NCBI GenBank assembly: GCA_012514535.1
Contig: JAAZAA010000135.1
Location: forward strand, 1-49,006
Direction of reading: 5' to 3'
From: Myxococcales bacterium
GTDB taxonomy: Bacteria; Myxococcota_A; Polyangia; Polyangiales; Polyangiaceae
Length of the DNA stretch: 49,006 nucleotides
Shown here: in pieces, positions 17,091 to 24,687 of the stretch
How positions within the stretch are numbered: position 1 is the first letter of the stretch
Layout of the letters: each line of letters opens with the position of its first letter
Program-made: the position numbers and the translations under genes
Notes under the pieces: model-generated
Databases searched by the model: none
Seen by the model: only the letters and a program-made list of their open reading frames with translations
Told to the model about the DNA's origin: nothing

Positions 17091-17795
17091 ATGCCGCCGG
17101 TGACCACCCTCTGGAACCACGCGCGGGCCGCGCTGCTCCCCGCTCTGATGGGCGCGGCTCTGCCTGGCGCTGTCGTGCTGCTCTCCGGCTGTGGCGGGCG
17201 GGCGAGCGCGCCGCCCAGCGCTCCGTCTCCGCCGGCTCAGTCGCCCAGCGCTTCGGCTCAGTCGCCCAGCGCTTCGGCTCAGTCGCCCAGCGCTTCGGCT
17301 CAGTCGCCCAGCGCTTCGTCTCCGCCGGCTCAGCCGTCCAGCGCTTCGGCTCCGAGCGCTGCGCCCCCCGGTGAGCGGGACTCCGCGCCCGTCGCCTCCG
17401 AGGGGCTCGATGGCGTCTACCTGCGGACCCACGAGATCGCCGTGTTCGACGGCGAACGCTGGGAGCCCCTGGAGGTCGACGATTGTCTGCGGATCCGCCG
17501 CGTCGGAGCGAACCAGCTCGAGCTCGAGGTGCAGCTGGTCGCCGCGAACGCACACCTCTGCAGCATCGACGGCGTCGCCTCTCGGTTGCGGGGCGTCGAA
17601 GAAATCTACGAGCTCCGCCCGGAGCCCGCGGACGAACCGTGTCAGCTCCGGCTCGTCGTCGGGGCGGAGCGCCTGGAGCTCGTCGACGTGGAACATCAGT
17701 GCCGACAGTACTACTGCGGCGCCCGCGCGGGCTTCGACGGCGTCAGCTTCGCGCGCACGGAGCGGCGTCCAGCGCGTCACGGTTGCGCGGACTGA
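17091..17795 (+). CDS. Repeat-bearing lipoprotein of unknown function
   Basis: Not recognised; 234 aa. The signal peptide has a lipobox at VLLSGC (C34). The next 55 residues are almost entirely Pro/Ser/Ala/Gln, with four AQSPSAS heptapeptides. The globular part (about 100-234) is acidic and has several Cys (CLRI, HLCSI, PCQL, QCRQYYC, HGC) that probably form disulfides in the periplasm or outside the cell. It follows the GH16 gene after 69 bp on the same strand and may be co-transcribed. The linker would hold the globular domain away from the membrane. No enzymatic motif was seen. Confidence 0.75.
   Translation: MPPVTTLWNHARAALLPALMGAALPGAVVLLSGCGGRASAPPSAPSPPAQSPSASAQSPSASAQSPSASAQSPSASSPPAQPSSASAPSAAPPGERDSAPVASEGLDGVYLRTHEIAVFDGERWEPLEVDDCLRIRRVGANQLELEVQLVAANAHLCSIDGVASRLRGVEEIYELRPEPADEPCQLRLVVGAERLELVDVEHQCRQYYCGARAGFDGVSFARTERRPARHGCAD
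17234..17317 (+). repeat. 21-bp in-frame tandem repeat, four identical copies
   Basis: GGCTCAGTCGCCCAGCGCTT(C) is repeated four times without a mismatch and encodes a 7-residue Ala-Gln-Ser-Pro-Ser-Ala-Ser unit. Perfect identity, including third codon positions, implies recent expansion. Confidence 0.9.
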
Positions 17796-17800
17796 TCGAA

Positions 17801-17815
17801 GGAGCGCTGCGCTCC
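17801..17815. terminator. Hairpin between convergent genes, candidate terminator
   Basis: GGAGCG-CTG-CGCTCC starts 6 bp after the lipoprotein stop. It has a 6-bp GC-rich stem and a 3-nt loop but no clear T-run. Confidence 0.45.
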
Positions 17816-17939
17816 GGTGCTCGAGCCCCGAAGCGCGGCGGCGAAGGCATCCGAAGGCATCGCCCCACCCAACGATGTATTTCTCCGAGGGGGGATCTCG
17901 ACCCTGCCCCCGCCGCGCGGTCGCTCCCGCGAGCCAGCA

Positions 17940-18410
17940 TCAAGCGGCGGCGAGCGTCTCCTCGAGCCGGCGATAGCTGTCTTCCATGCCGTGCTCCATG
18001 CCCGTCTCGAGCATGGCGGCGCGGGCCTTCGCGTCGGGGAGCGTCATGCGCAGGGTGAGCAGGGTGCCCGTGCCGTCGGGCGTGAACGTGCTCTCCACGC
18101 GGTTGTCGGGCGTTGGATCGGGCAAGTGCATGCGCTCGATGTGCACGATGCGCTTGCCCGGATCGAGCTCCACGTATTCGCCGGTCAGGTAGAAGCCGCT
18201 CTCTCCGTTGGTCCACTCGAAGCGCATCTTGCCGCCGGGGCGCGGCTCGCTGATGCAGACGGGCATCGTCCAACCCGGAGGGCCGAGCATCCAGCGTTGC
18301 ATCAGCTCGGGTTCGATGTGGGCGCGGTACACCAGGTCGGGCGGTGCAGCGAACTTCCTGGTGACGATGACGTGGGTGTCGCCTTCGAGGCGTAGCTGGA
18401 GTTGGGTCAT
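17940..18410 (-). CDS. SRPBCC/AHSA1-family (activator of Hsp90 ATPase-like) protein
   Basis: Small START-like fold protein of 156 aa. The opening beta-strand TRKFAAPPDLVYRA, the ELMQRWMLGPPGW segment and a Gly-rich PGGKMRFEW hairpin are typical of the AHSA1/YdfF-like family. These proteins bind small hydrophobic ligands and in bacteria commonly follow an ArsR-type repressor. Here the start codon overlaps the ArsR stop (ATGA at 18410-18407), so the two are translationally coupled. A purine-rich AAGAGACGAAA precedes the ATG. The ligand is unknown. The GMEHGMEDSY region with a C-terminal RRLEETLAA helix closes the fold. Confidence 0.9.
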   Translation of the reverse strand: MTQLQLRLEGDTHVIVTRKFAAPPDLVYRAHIEPELMQRWMLGPPGWTMPVCISEPRPGGKMRFEWTNGESGFYLTGEYVELDPGKRIVHIERMHLPDPTPDNRVESTFTPDGTGTLLTLRMTLPDAKARAAMLETGMEHGMEDSYRRLEETLAAA

Positions 18411-19105
18411 TTTCGTCTCTTCTTTCTCGTTCCTGCGGCTTCTTCGGTCTGAGCGCGCCCCCTCCGTGGGGGCGCGGTGGGCTGGGTGAGGGGCGGGGGG
18501 GGGCGCTCGGTGGCGCGCGTGGGCGGGCGTCGTTCGTCGGGAGCGCGTCGCCGCGTTGCAGCGGGCGTCTTGGGGCGTCGCTGGTCGTGCTTCGTTCCGG
18601 CGCTGGCGTGCTGCGGGTCGCGTCGCCGCGCGGTTCGGCGTGTCGTCGGTCGCGGTTCGTCGGTGCTCGCCGTGTCGCGGTCCGCCGTGTCGACCTCCGT
18701 GGCGCACGACGCGTCGTCGTTCGTCGTGGTTCCTGCGCCGGGATCCGCGGAGGTGCTCTCGGGATCCGCGCCGGCGGTCAGCTCGGCGAGCAGGTCGTCC
18801 AGGCGCTCGTAGTTCGCTTCGAGGGCCGCCCGCAACATGGACAGCCACGCGTCGATCTCCTGCAAGGCATTCGGAGCGAGCCGCGACGGCCGCCGGTTCC
18901 CATCGACGCTCCGGACGATCAGGCCGGCGCCCTCGAGCACCTTGAGGTGCCGGGAGATCGCGGGCTGACTGAGCTCGAAGGGCTCCACCAGCTCCGAGAC
19001 CGTCCGTTCTCCCGTGGCGAGCTGCGCCAGGATCGCCCTCCGGGTGGGGTCGGCGAGCGCGGAGAAGGCCGCGTCGAGGCGCGGTGACGTCAAAGCTTCG
19101 TACAT
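18407..19105 (-). CDS. ArsR-family repressor with long basic disordered tail
   Basis: Transcriptional regulator of 232 aa. Residues 1-110 form a standard ArsR/SmtB winged helix: ALADPTRRAILAQLA, TVSELVEPFELSQPAISRHLKVLEGAGLI with the recognition helix, then a dimerisation helix. No metal-binding ELCVCDL-type Cys motif is present, so it is the YdfF/SdpR-like class paired with AHSA1 proteins rather than a metal sensor. Residues 113-232 are unusual: first Asp/Thr-rich, then strongly Arg/Pro/Thr-rich, ending in RKKRRK. Typical relatives end near residue 110. The tail could bind nucleic acid non-specifically or could be a non-conserved extension left by loss of an earlier stop. The start ATG lies inside a CATAACC/GGTTATG inverted repeat. 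Confidence 0.88.
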   Translation of the reverse strand: MYEALTSPRLDAAFSALADPTRRAILAQLATGERTVSELVEPFELSQPAISRHLKVLEGAGLIVRSVDGNRRPSRLAPNALQEIDAWLSMLRAALEANYERLDDLLAELTAGADPESTSADPGAGTTTNDDASCATEVDTADRDTASTDEPRPTTRRTARRRDPQHASAGTKHDQRRPKTPAATRRRAPDERRPPTRATERPPPPLTQPTAPPRRGRAQTEEAAGTRKKRRK

Positions 19106-19136
19106 AACCGAAAGCGTATATTACACAGAGGTTATG
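19103..19136 (-). promoter_or_regulatory. Candidate ArsR promoter and autoregulatory operator
   Basis: CATAACC (19103-19109) and GGTTATG (19130-19136) form a perfect 7-bp inverted repeat with a 20-bp spacer, overlapping the ArsR start codon. Between the arms, on the minus strand, lies TGTGTAATAT, an extended -10-like sequence. That would place the transcript start only a few bases before the ATG. The stretch is strikingly AT-rich for this genome. Binding of the ArsR dimer is inference. Confidence 0.5.
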
Positions 19137-19410
19137 AACAAGCAGGAAACGGCGCGCGCGCCCGTTTCGTCCGGGCGAGCCGCCGCCCGAGCCCGTCTGG
19201 GTGATTTCTCCTGACGCGCGGCGTTGGCGTCAGAGCCCTCCCGGCGTGCCGTCGGCGACCGTGACGGGACGGCCGACCCCTGCGGCGCCCGCGCTCGAGG
19301 TATCGAGGGTGGGGGGGGGCGCCCGCCCCCTGGCGTGCAACGCGGCGCCGCGCGCTCCCATTGGTGCTCGCGGGCCGCGCTGCGCGGCGATGGGGGCCGC
19401 TGTCGCGGGC
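19137..19410. other. Intergenic region between ArsR and fibro-slime genes
   Basis: No gene was seen. A hairpin GCCGCGC-T-GCGCGGC (19374-19388) sits 23 bp beyond the fibro-slime stop and may terminate that gene. A G9 run adjoins C-rich sequence near 19311-19330. Confidence 0.4.
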
Positions 19411-20433
19411 TCAGCGGATGACGGGCGGCACGTAGCCGCAGTCCACGAGCTCGAGGGTGGTGTCGATGCGGAAGTTCGACTCGCTGGTGCGTCGCTCGGC
19501 CTGGAAGAGATCGAGGTCGTAGCGCTCACCCACGGTGAGCCCGATCTCGTCGGCGATCGCGTCGAGCTCCACCTCCGCGCTGAGGGCGCCGTGGACCCCA
19601 CCCAGGTCGATCACCAGACGATCGTTGATGAAGACGAAGACGTCGTCGTCCCCCGTGAACCGGAACACCTCGCCGCCCTTGTAGCGGAACTTCGTGTGGA
19701 TCTCGGTCGTGAAGTGGAAGTTGTGCTGACGCCCCTCGTTGCCGAAGCCCGCGTCGTCCACCGGGAAGAACGCGTCGCTGTGGAAGGTGTAGACGTCGTC
19801 GTTCGGCTCGAGGTTGATGTAGAGCCAGTAGGGGCGATTGACGTCCTCGACGGTGTTGTACCATTCGGCGAACTCGTCGGGGCCCGACGTCATGTTCGTG
19901 CTCCCTGCGTGGGCGTACACGGGCTTCTTGTCGGCGCCGAGCACCTCCTCGACGAGTCCTTCCCGCTGACCGCAGCAGTAGCTCTGGAAGTCGTCGTGGT
20001 CGTCACTGAAGTCGCGGACGATGCCGATGATCGTCGAGCCGCAACCCGCGCCGTCCGCTCCCGGCGCGTCATCCGGGAGCTCGGGGGTCTGGTCGGGGCT
20101 CGTCTCGATGGCGGGGCCCAAGAAGTAGCCGCCGAGGATGCCGGGGGTGTAGCCCTCGGGCAGGGACCAGGGCCCAGGGGGGCCGTTCGAGCTGCCGGCA
20201 GCGCCGCCGGGCGAGGGATCGACGACGATCAGACCTCCGACGCCATCGCTCCCGCCGCTGCCGTCGCCGGACGTCGAGCCGCCCGCGCCGGGTCCCGCGC
20301 CGCTTCCGCCTCCGTTCGGATCCTTCGACGAGCTGGAGCAAGCGCCATGAAAGAGCAGCGCCCCCGCGGCGAGCAAGGCCGCCCCTCGACTCCGTCGGAT
20401 CCAAAGGTTCGCCTGGCCGCGTCGCGTGAGCAT
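19411..20433 (-). CDS. Fibro-slime domain lipoprotein
   Basis: Secreted lipoprotein of 340 aa. The signal is Arg-rich and hydrophobic and ends in a lipobox at GACSSSS, followed by a Gly/Ser linker. The C-terminal about 200 residues form a PA14-like fibro-slime domain: an IVRDFSDDHDDFQ opening, a conserved RYKGGEVFRFTGDDDVFVFI core, NDRLVIDLGGVHG and an acidic FQAERRTSESNFRIDT end. The family was named from slime-mould and Fibrobacter surface proteins and is linked to adhesion or carbohydrate binding, often calcium-dependent. ATG 20433 is chosen because the signal peptide starts there; the frame extends upstream to 20598 with a non-protein-like translation. An AT-rich TTTTTACCATA lies just upstream. 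It may mediate adhesion to polysaccharide or other cells, by inference. Confidence 0.87.
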   Translation of the reverse strand: MLTRRGQANLWIRRSRGAALLAAGALLFHGACSSSSKDPNGGGSGAGPGAGGSTSGDGSGGSDGVGGLIVVDPSPGGAAGSSNGPPGPWSLPEGYTPGILGGYFLGPAIETSPDQTPELPDDAPGADGAGCGSTIIGIVRDFSDDHDDFQSYCCGQREGLVEEVLGADKKPVYAHAGSTNMTSGPDEFAEWYNTVEDVNRPYWLYINLEPNDDVYTFHSDAFFPVDDAGFGNEGRQHNFHFTTEIHTKFRYKGGEVFRFTGDDDVFVFINDRLVIDLGGVHGALSAEVELDAIADEIGLTVGERYDLDLFQAERRTSESNFRIDTTLELVDCGYVPPVIR

Positions 20434-20732
20434 GATCGACTTTTTACCATAGGCGGGCAGCACAAATGGGATCGACGATGTCTCTCGGGGTCGATCTCGT
20501 TCGGGACGACGTGCGGCGCTTCGTCGATCCAAGGTCCTCCGCTGCTTACGACGCGGTGACTCGCGCGCATCGCTGTAGTCACTGCGACGACGGCGCAAAG
20601 TTCCCGTGTAGCCATCGAGCGATCGACGACGCAGAGTCGTGGCTTCCTCCAGCAGCGGTCGTCAGCGCGCTGTGGTGCAGACGCGTGGTCGCCGACGGTC
20701 GGAGCGTGGAGGCTTCGTGGTAGCCTGGCGCC
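20434..20732. other. Divergent intergenic region (fibro-slime / HExxH lipoprotein)
   Basis: About 300 bp without a gene. On the minus strand TATGGTAAAAAG, 10-20 bp before the fibro-slime ATG, is a possible -10 region, but no matching -35 was found. Confidence 0.4.
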
Positions 20733-21575
20733 ATGCGGACGCGATGCTCGCTGGGCCTCTCGTTGGTTCTCCGACTCGGCGCGCGCGCGAGTCTGCTCGG
20801 CGCCTCTGCTGCGGTCGTCGCATGTGGCCCTGCGCAGGAGAGCGGCGGCGGGGAGCCCAAGGCGACCGGCGGGGACGGCGCCGGCAGCGGCGGTGCGCCG
20901 TCGGGCACTGGAGGCAGTCTCCCCCATGGTGTCGCTGGTTGGGGCGGCGCGACGGGAGACACGGGGGGCTCGAGCAGCGGGGACGCGAGCAGCACGGGGG
21001 GCGCGGGCGGCACGGGCGGCGCCGGTGACGACGGAGGCGAGGACGGCTGTCCGTTCTCCGGCCGCATCACGTACCAGCTGAACGGCCCGGATTCCTGGCC
21101 CGCCGACGCTCGGCAGCGCATCACCGACGCCATGGACAGCGCCCTCGAGTACTACAACTGCTACGCCGATCTCGAGAAGGCGATCACCGTCGACTACAAC
21201 CCCGGCGTGCCGACGGCCCAGGCCAACGTCGATGGTTGGCTCAGCTTCGGCAGCAATCAGGCGTACATGCAGGTGGCCACCGCCATGCACGAGGTCGCCC
21301 ACACCCTCGGCGTCGGTTACTACCCCTGGGCGGAGCTGATGGACGGCGGGCGCTGGATCGGAGCGCACGTCGACGCGCTCATGAAGTCCATCCCCGTCGA
21401 AGAGCGCGACGACGACGACTACTCCCAGCGCGACTACATCACGGGAGACGCCCAGCACTTCTGGCCGTACGGGCTGAACCAGGCCTCCGAGTACAAGAGT
21501 GAGTGGAGCCTCATCAATCATGTGCGCATCGTGGCGGCCATGCAGATGGACAAGGCCGACTACCTCGCGCGCTGA
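20733..21575 (+). CDS. Putative zinc metalloprotease-like lipoprotein (HEVAHTLG motif)
   Basis: 280 aa lipoprotein. The signal ends at AAVVAC (C31), followed by a Gly/Ser/Ala linker of about 70 residues. The domain at about 105-280 contains MHEVAHTLGVGYY (H186, E187, H190), matching the HExxHxxG zinc-binding and catalytic helix of metzincin-type peptidases. At the position where metzincins have a third His or Asp ligand (196) this protein has Tyr. The zinc may therefore be held differently, or the protein may be a non-classical gluzincin-like enzyme. Conserved aromatic residues follow (YYPWAELMDGGRWIGAH). It is transcribed divergently from the fibro-slime gene and ends just before a 13-bp tandem repeat. 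Protease activity is inferred from the motif only. Confidence 0.75.
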   Translation: MRTRCSLGLSLVLRLGARASLLGASAAVVACGPAQESGGGEPKATGGDGAGSGGAPSGTGGSLPHGVAGWGGATGDTGGSSSGDASSTGGAGGTGGAGDDGGEDGCPFSGRITYQLNGPDSWPADARQRITDAMDSALEYYNCYADLEKAITVDYNPGVPTAQANVDGWLSFGSNQAYMQVATAMHEVAHTLGVGYYPWAELMDGGRWIGAHVDALMKSIPVEERDDDDYSQRDYITGDAQHFWPYGLNQASEYKSEWSLINHVRIVAAMQMDKADYLAR

Positions 21576-21579
21576 GGGC

Positions 21580-21653
21580 GCTCGACTGGCCCGCTCGACT
21601 GGCCCGCTCGACTGGCCCGCTCGACTGGCCCGCTCGACTGGCCCGCTCGACAC
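21580..21653. repeat. 13-bp tandem repeat GCTCGACTGGCCC, five copies plus a partial one
   Basis: Five identical units starting at 21580, 21593, 21606, 21619 and 21632 are followed by a degenerate sixth (GCTCGACACTGGC). The array starts 5 bp after the stop codon of the HExxH lipoprotein. Thirteen is not a multiple of three, and the array lies outside genes. Confidence 0.92.
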
Positions 21654-21728
21654 TGGCGCTCGACGCTGCCTCGGTCGTCGCCGCATCTCGAATGAGCAAT
21701 CCCCAGTTGCGTTGACCGTGCCTTCGAC

Positions 21729-21761
21729 CGCTCGGCCCCCAAGCGGGTGAGGGGCCGAGCG
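21729..21761. terminator. Perfect 11-bp stem hairpin, candidate bidirectional terminator
   Basis: CGCTCGGCCCC (21729-21739) pairs with GGGGCCGAGCG (21751-21761) around an 11-nt loop. It lies between convergent genes, as expected for shared termination. No T-run is present. Confidence 0.6.
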
Positions 21762-21914
21762 CCTGCTGTCTGCACCTGCCGCGCCTCGTCGATTCCGCGG
21801 CGAGCCACACGAGCGGTCGCCGCTGTAGCGGTCGCGCGCCGGGGCTCGGGAACGACCCGTTCCTTGGGTCGTGTCCTCTGGCGGTGGCGTGGGGCGGGGC
21901 GTCCTGCCGGGCGC
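21762..21914. other. Intergenic region downstream of the ECF sigma gene
   Basis: No gene was seen. Overlapping small inverted repeats occur at 21849-21871 (GGAACG-ACC-CGTTCC and CGACCC-N7-GGGTCG), which could fold into alternative hairpins beyond the sigma gene stop at 21915. Confidence 0.35.
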
Positions 21915-22592
21915 TCAGACGTCCCGCCGTGGCGCGCTGGTGGCCCGCTGCTCGATCAGCGTGGCCAGGTCCCGCCGGGCGTGGTGGAGGCGCGTCCACA
22001 CGGTGTTGACGGAGATGTTCTCGAGGCTCGCGATCTCCTCGCCGCTGTAGCCTTGGATCGTGTGGAGGACGAAGGCGGTGCGCCGCTTGGGGCTCATGCG
22101 GCCGAGGAGCTCGGCGAGGACGCGCGCGGCTTCCTTGCGCTCGAACGCCTGATCGGGGCGGAGGGGGAAGAGGGCGGCGGGCTCCGGCTCCTCGTCGCTG
22201 GGCGGGAGCAGGGAGCGGCGGGACCACGCCGTCTGGCGATGATCACGAACGGTGCGCTGAGTGATTCGGTAGAGCCAGCCGCCGAGGTTGCCCCCGTCGA
22301 ACTCGTGGAGCTTGCGGCGAACGACGAGGAAGACGTCCTGGGTCAGGTCTTCGACGTCCCGTGATGGGCCGCCGAGAGCACGCGCCCAGCGCGCCACCTC
22401 GTGGTACCAGCGGGCGTAGACCTCCTCGAAGGTGAGCCCGGTGGGCGAGGCGGAGCCGCCCGGCGCGGGCGCGCTGGGGCGCGGCGCCGCCGCGAGGGGA
22501 GTGTCGTTGGCTGGCGGACATGTCCCGACCTGGCGCGCCACGGCGCCGAGATGAACGACGACGGGACCACACGGCTCGGGGCTGCTCGACAT
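21915..22592 (-). CDS. ECF-type RNA polymerase sigma factor
   Basis: Sigma-70 family, extracytoplasmic-function type, 225 aa from ATG 22592. An N-terminal 55-residue Pro/Ala-rich segment precedes region 2 (LTFEEVYARWYHEVARWARAL ... DVEDLTQDVFLVV), where the DVEDLTQDVF motif contacts core RNA polymerase and the -10. Region 4 is at about 155-215 (RMSPKRRTAFVLHTIQGYSGEEIA followed by the recognition helix SVNTVWTRLHHARRDL). Upstream in-frame starts exist, but the sequence before 22592 is not protein-like. No anti-sigma gene adjoins. The gene is transcribed divergently from the DUF1592 gene 372 bp away. Target genes are unknown. Confidence 0.92.
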   Translation of the reverse strand: MSSSPEPCGPVVVHLGAVARQVGTCPPANDTPLAAAPRPSAPAPGGSASPTGLTFEEVYARWYHEVARWARALGGPSRDVEDLTQDVFLVVRRKLHEFDGGNLGGWLYRITQRTVRDHRQTAWSRRSLLPPSDEEPEPAALFPLRPDQAFERKEAARVLAELLGRMSPKRRTAFVLHTIQGYSGEEIASLENISVNTVWTRLHHARRDLATLIEQRATSAPRRDV

Positions 22593-22964
22593 GAGCCCTG
22601 GTTGGTATCGCGGCGCGCTCGGGTTGGGAGCTTTCTTCGCCTTTCCTCGCCTAAGGGGCATTTCACCGCGGGAAGTCGCCGTGAGCTGGGCCCTGCGTGG
22701 GCGTCGATGGCGCTCGGTGGACGAGGGCTCCTCGATCACCGACGGGAGGGGTCGTGGGGGTGAGCGCCGCGCCGCGGCTGGCCACGCGGAGGGGCGTGGA
22801 AGCGGAAAAATGCGCGGCAAACGCATTGTCGACGAGTGAGCGCTTTCATCGCGCCAGGACGGAAGGTCCTGGCGCGGAGCTTCCATGTTCCTGGTGGATG
22901 TCGAGGCGCCCGCGCCCGTGGGGGAGCGAGGCGACGACGTGGTCTCCGCTCGCAGGAAGTGACG
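22593..22964. other. Divergent intergenic region with a perfect hairpin
   Basis: 372 bp between the sigma and DUF1592 starts. No gene was seen. A perfect 10-bp stem GCGCCAGGAC-GGAAG-GTCCTGGCGC lies at 22851-22875, about 90 bp before the DUF1592 ATG. It could form in the 5' leader RNA of that gene or act as an operator. Confidence 0.45.
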
Positions 22965-24683
22965 ATGATGCAACTCTCTCCCGATCGCCGACGTTCATGG
23001 TCGGTCCCGATCTCCGCGCGCTTCGGCGCGTGTCTGGTGGCGGTCGCCGCCCTCGGCGCCTACGGATGTGACGGTGAGCTCCTCGGCGACGCGGGTGACC
23101 CGAAGCAGTCGGAGCCCGGCGCGCCAGCGCAGGAGGAGCCTCAGAGCGGGAGCGGAGAGCCTCCGGGGGTGGATGGCGTGGGTTGGATGACGCGCCTTCC
23201 GCGCCTGAGCCACGCCCAGTGGGAGAACACCGTGCGCGACCTGCTGCGCCTCGACGCGGCGCCAGGCCTCTCCGCGACCTTCTCCCTCGATCCCGACGAC
23301 AAGACCTTCGACACGTTCACGGCCCGGACCGTCTCCGCGAACCTGTGGAACGACTATCAGCGGGCAGCGGAGACCCTCGCCGAGCGCGTCACCGGCGACC
23401 CCGCCGCGCTCCAGCGGATCCTGCCGGCGGCCGCGCCGGAGGACGCGGCGACCTTCGTGGCCGAGCTCGGGCTCCGAGCGTTCCGGCGGCCCCTGTCTCC
23501 CGAGGAGCTCGCCGCCTACGTGGGGCTGTTCGAGGAGGGGGTCGCTCGCGCCGAGGGCGAGGCGAGCTTCGCGCGCGGTGCGGAGCTGGTCATCACGGCG
23601 TTGTTGCAGTCGCCTCACTTCCTCTACCGGATCGAGCGCTCCACCGAGGCGGACGGCGATCGGATCTGGCTCGACGGCTACGAGATCGCGTCGCGCCTCT
23701 CCTACGCCCTCTGGAACACGATGCCTTCGGACGAGCTCCTCGCGGCGGCGGGGGCCGGCGAGCTCGACACGGAACAGGGTGTGTTGGCGTGGGCGCGGCG
23801 GATGCTCGACGACGAGCGTGCCGCGGACACCATCGTCTCCTTCCACGATCAGTTCTTCGGGGTCAGCGGCTACGGGACGATCGCCAAGAACGCCGTTCTC
23901 TTCCCGACCTTCACGGCGGATCTGGGCCCCACCCTGCAGGCAGAGGCGCGCGCCTTCGTGCGCGAGGTGGTGGCGCTCGGCGACGGCGGCATCGCCGAAC
24001 TGTTGACGAGCCCCATCGGGTTCGTGAACGCGCAGACCGCGCCCTTCTACGGCGTCGAGGGGACCTTCGGCGAGGCCCTCGAGAAGGTCCAGCTCGATCC
24101 CCGGCAACGGGCGGGGATCCTGACCCAGCTCGGGTTCCTGTCGCGCTACGCGTCGCAGACGCAGTCCGATCCGATCCTGCGGGGCGTGCACGTGTCCCTC
24201 GACGTGCTCTGCATCGATCTGCCGCCGCCCCCCAACGGCATCCCGCCCCTGCCGGGCATCGGCGAGGGGCAGACGAACCGGCAGCGGGTGGAGGACAGCA
24301 CGGGCGCCGGGGCCTGCCGGAACTGTCACGTGCCGTTCATCAACCCCCTCGGCTTCGCCTTCGAGCACTACGACGCCGTCGGACAGTGGCGCGACACGGA
24401 CAACGGGCAGCCCGTCGACGCGAGCGACACCTACGAGCTCGACGGCGTGCGCGTGAGCTACGACGGGGCCATCGAGCTGTCCGGGCTGCTGGCGGAGAGC
24501 GCGACGGTGCACGCTTGCTACTCGAAGAAGTGGTTCGAGTACGTGTTCGGGCGCGCCCCCGCGGACGTGGAGAGCGGCGTCCTCGACGACCTGTCGAACC
24601 TATCGAAGGGCGGAGCCGGCGTTCGGGAGCTGCTCGCGACCATGACGACGCTCGACACCTTCCGAGCACGACCCAAGGAGTGA
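22965..24683 (+). CDS. DUF1592/DUF1588-family lipoprotein with a CxxCH motif
   Basis: 572 aa exported lipoprotein of the multi-DUF family (DUF1587, 1595, 1592, 1588, 1585) first noted in planctomycetes and common in myxobacteria. ATG 22965 follows AGGAAG; a second ATG is at 22968. Signal and lipobox are GAYGC. DUF1587-like opening: RLSHAQWENTVRDLLRL. DUF1595-like middle: FVAELGLRAFRRPLSPEEL. DUF1592 core: ALLQSPHFLYRIE and YEIASRLSYALW. DUF1588: DPILRGVHVSLDVLC, then GACRNCH, NPLGFAFEHYDAVGQWR. The CRNCH sequence matches a c-type heme attachment site. DUF1585-like end: FEYVFGR. The gene lies 4 bp upstream of a DUF1552 gene, the usual pairing. Family members are proposed to act in extracytoplasmic oxidation of polymers, but the reaction is not established. 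Confidence 0.92.
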   Translation: MMQLSPDRRRSWSVPISARFGACLVAVAALGAYGCDGELLGDAGDPKQSEPGAPAQEEPQSGSGEPPGVDGVGWMTRLPRLSHAQWENTVRDLLRLDAAPGLSATFSLDPDDKTFDTFTARTVSANLWNDYQRAAETLAERVTGDPAALQRILPAAAPEDAATFVAELGLRAFRRPLSPEELAAYVGLFEEGVARAEGEASFARGAELVITALLQSPHFLYRIERSTEADGDRIWLDGYEIASRLSYALWNTMPSDELLAAAGAGELDTEQGVLAWARRMLDDERAADTIVSFHDQFFGVSGYGTIAKNAVLFPTFTADLGPTLQAEARAFVREVVALGDGGIAELLTSPIGFVNAQTAPFYGVEGTFGEALEKVQLDPRQRAGILTQLGFLSRYASQTQSDPILRGVHVSLDVLCIDLPPPPNGIPPLPGIGEGQTNRQRVEDSTGAGACRNCHVPFINPLGFAFEHYDAVGQWRDTDNGQPVDASDTYELDGVRVSYDGAIELSGLLAESATVHACYSKKWFEYVFGRAPADVESGVLDDLSNLSKGGAGVRELLATMTTLDTFRARPKE

Positions 24684-24687
24684 CACG

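Noticed and set aside
15423-17780. Long minus-strand open frame opposite the GH16 and lipoprotein genes
   Set aside because: Its translation is compositionally biased and without motifs, whereas the plus strand encodes clear NPCBM and GH16 domains.
18420-18780. ArsR tail as the result of a frameshift into antisense sequence
   Set aside because: The frame continues without a break from the winged helix and ends in an exact ATGA overlap with the next gene, which favours a genuine, if poorly conserved, extension.
21580-21653. 13-bp array as an attachment site or mobile-element end
   Set aside because: No integrase, transposase or second copy of the unit was found in the window.
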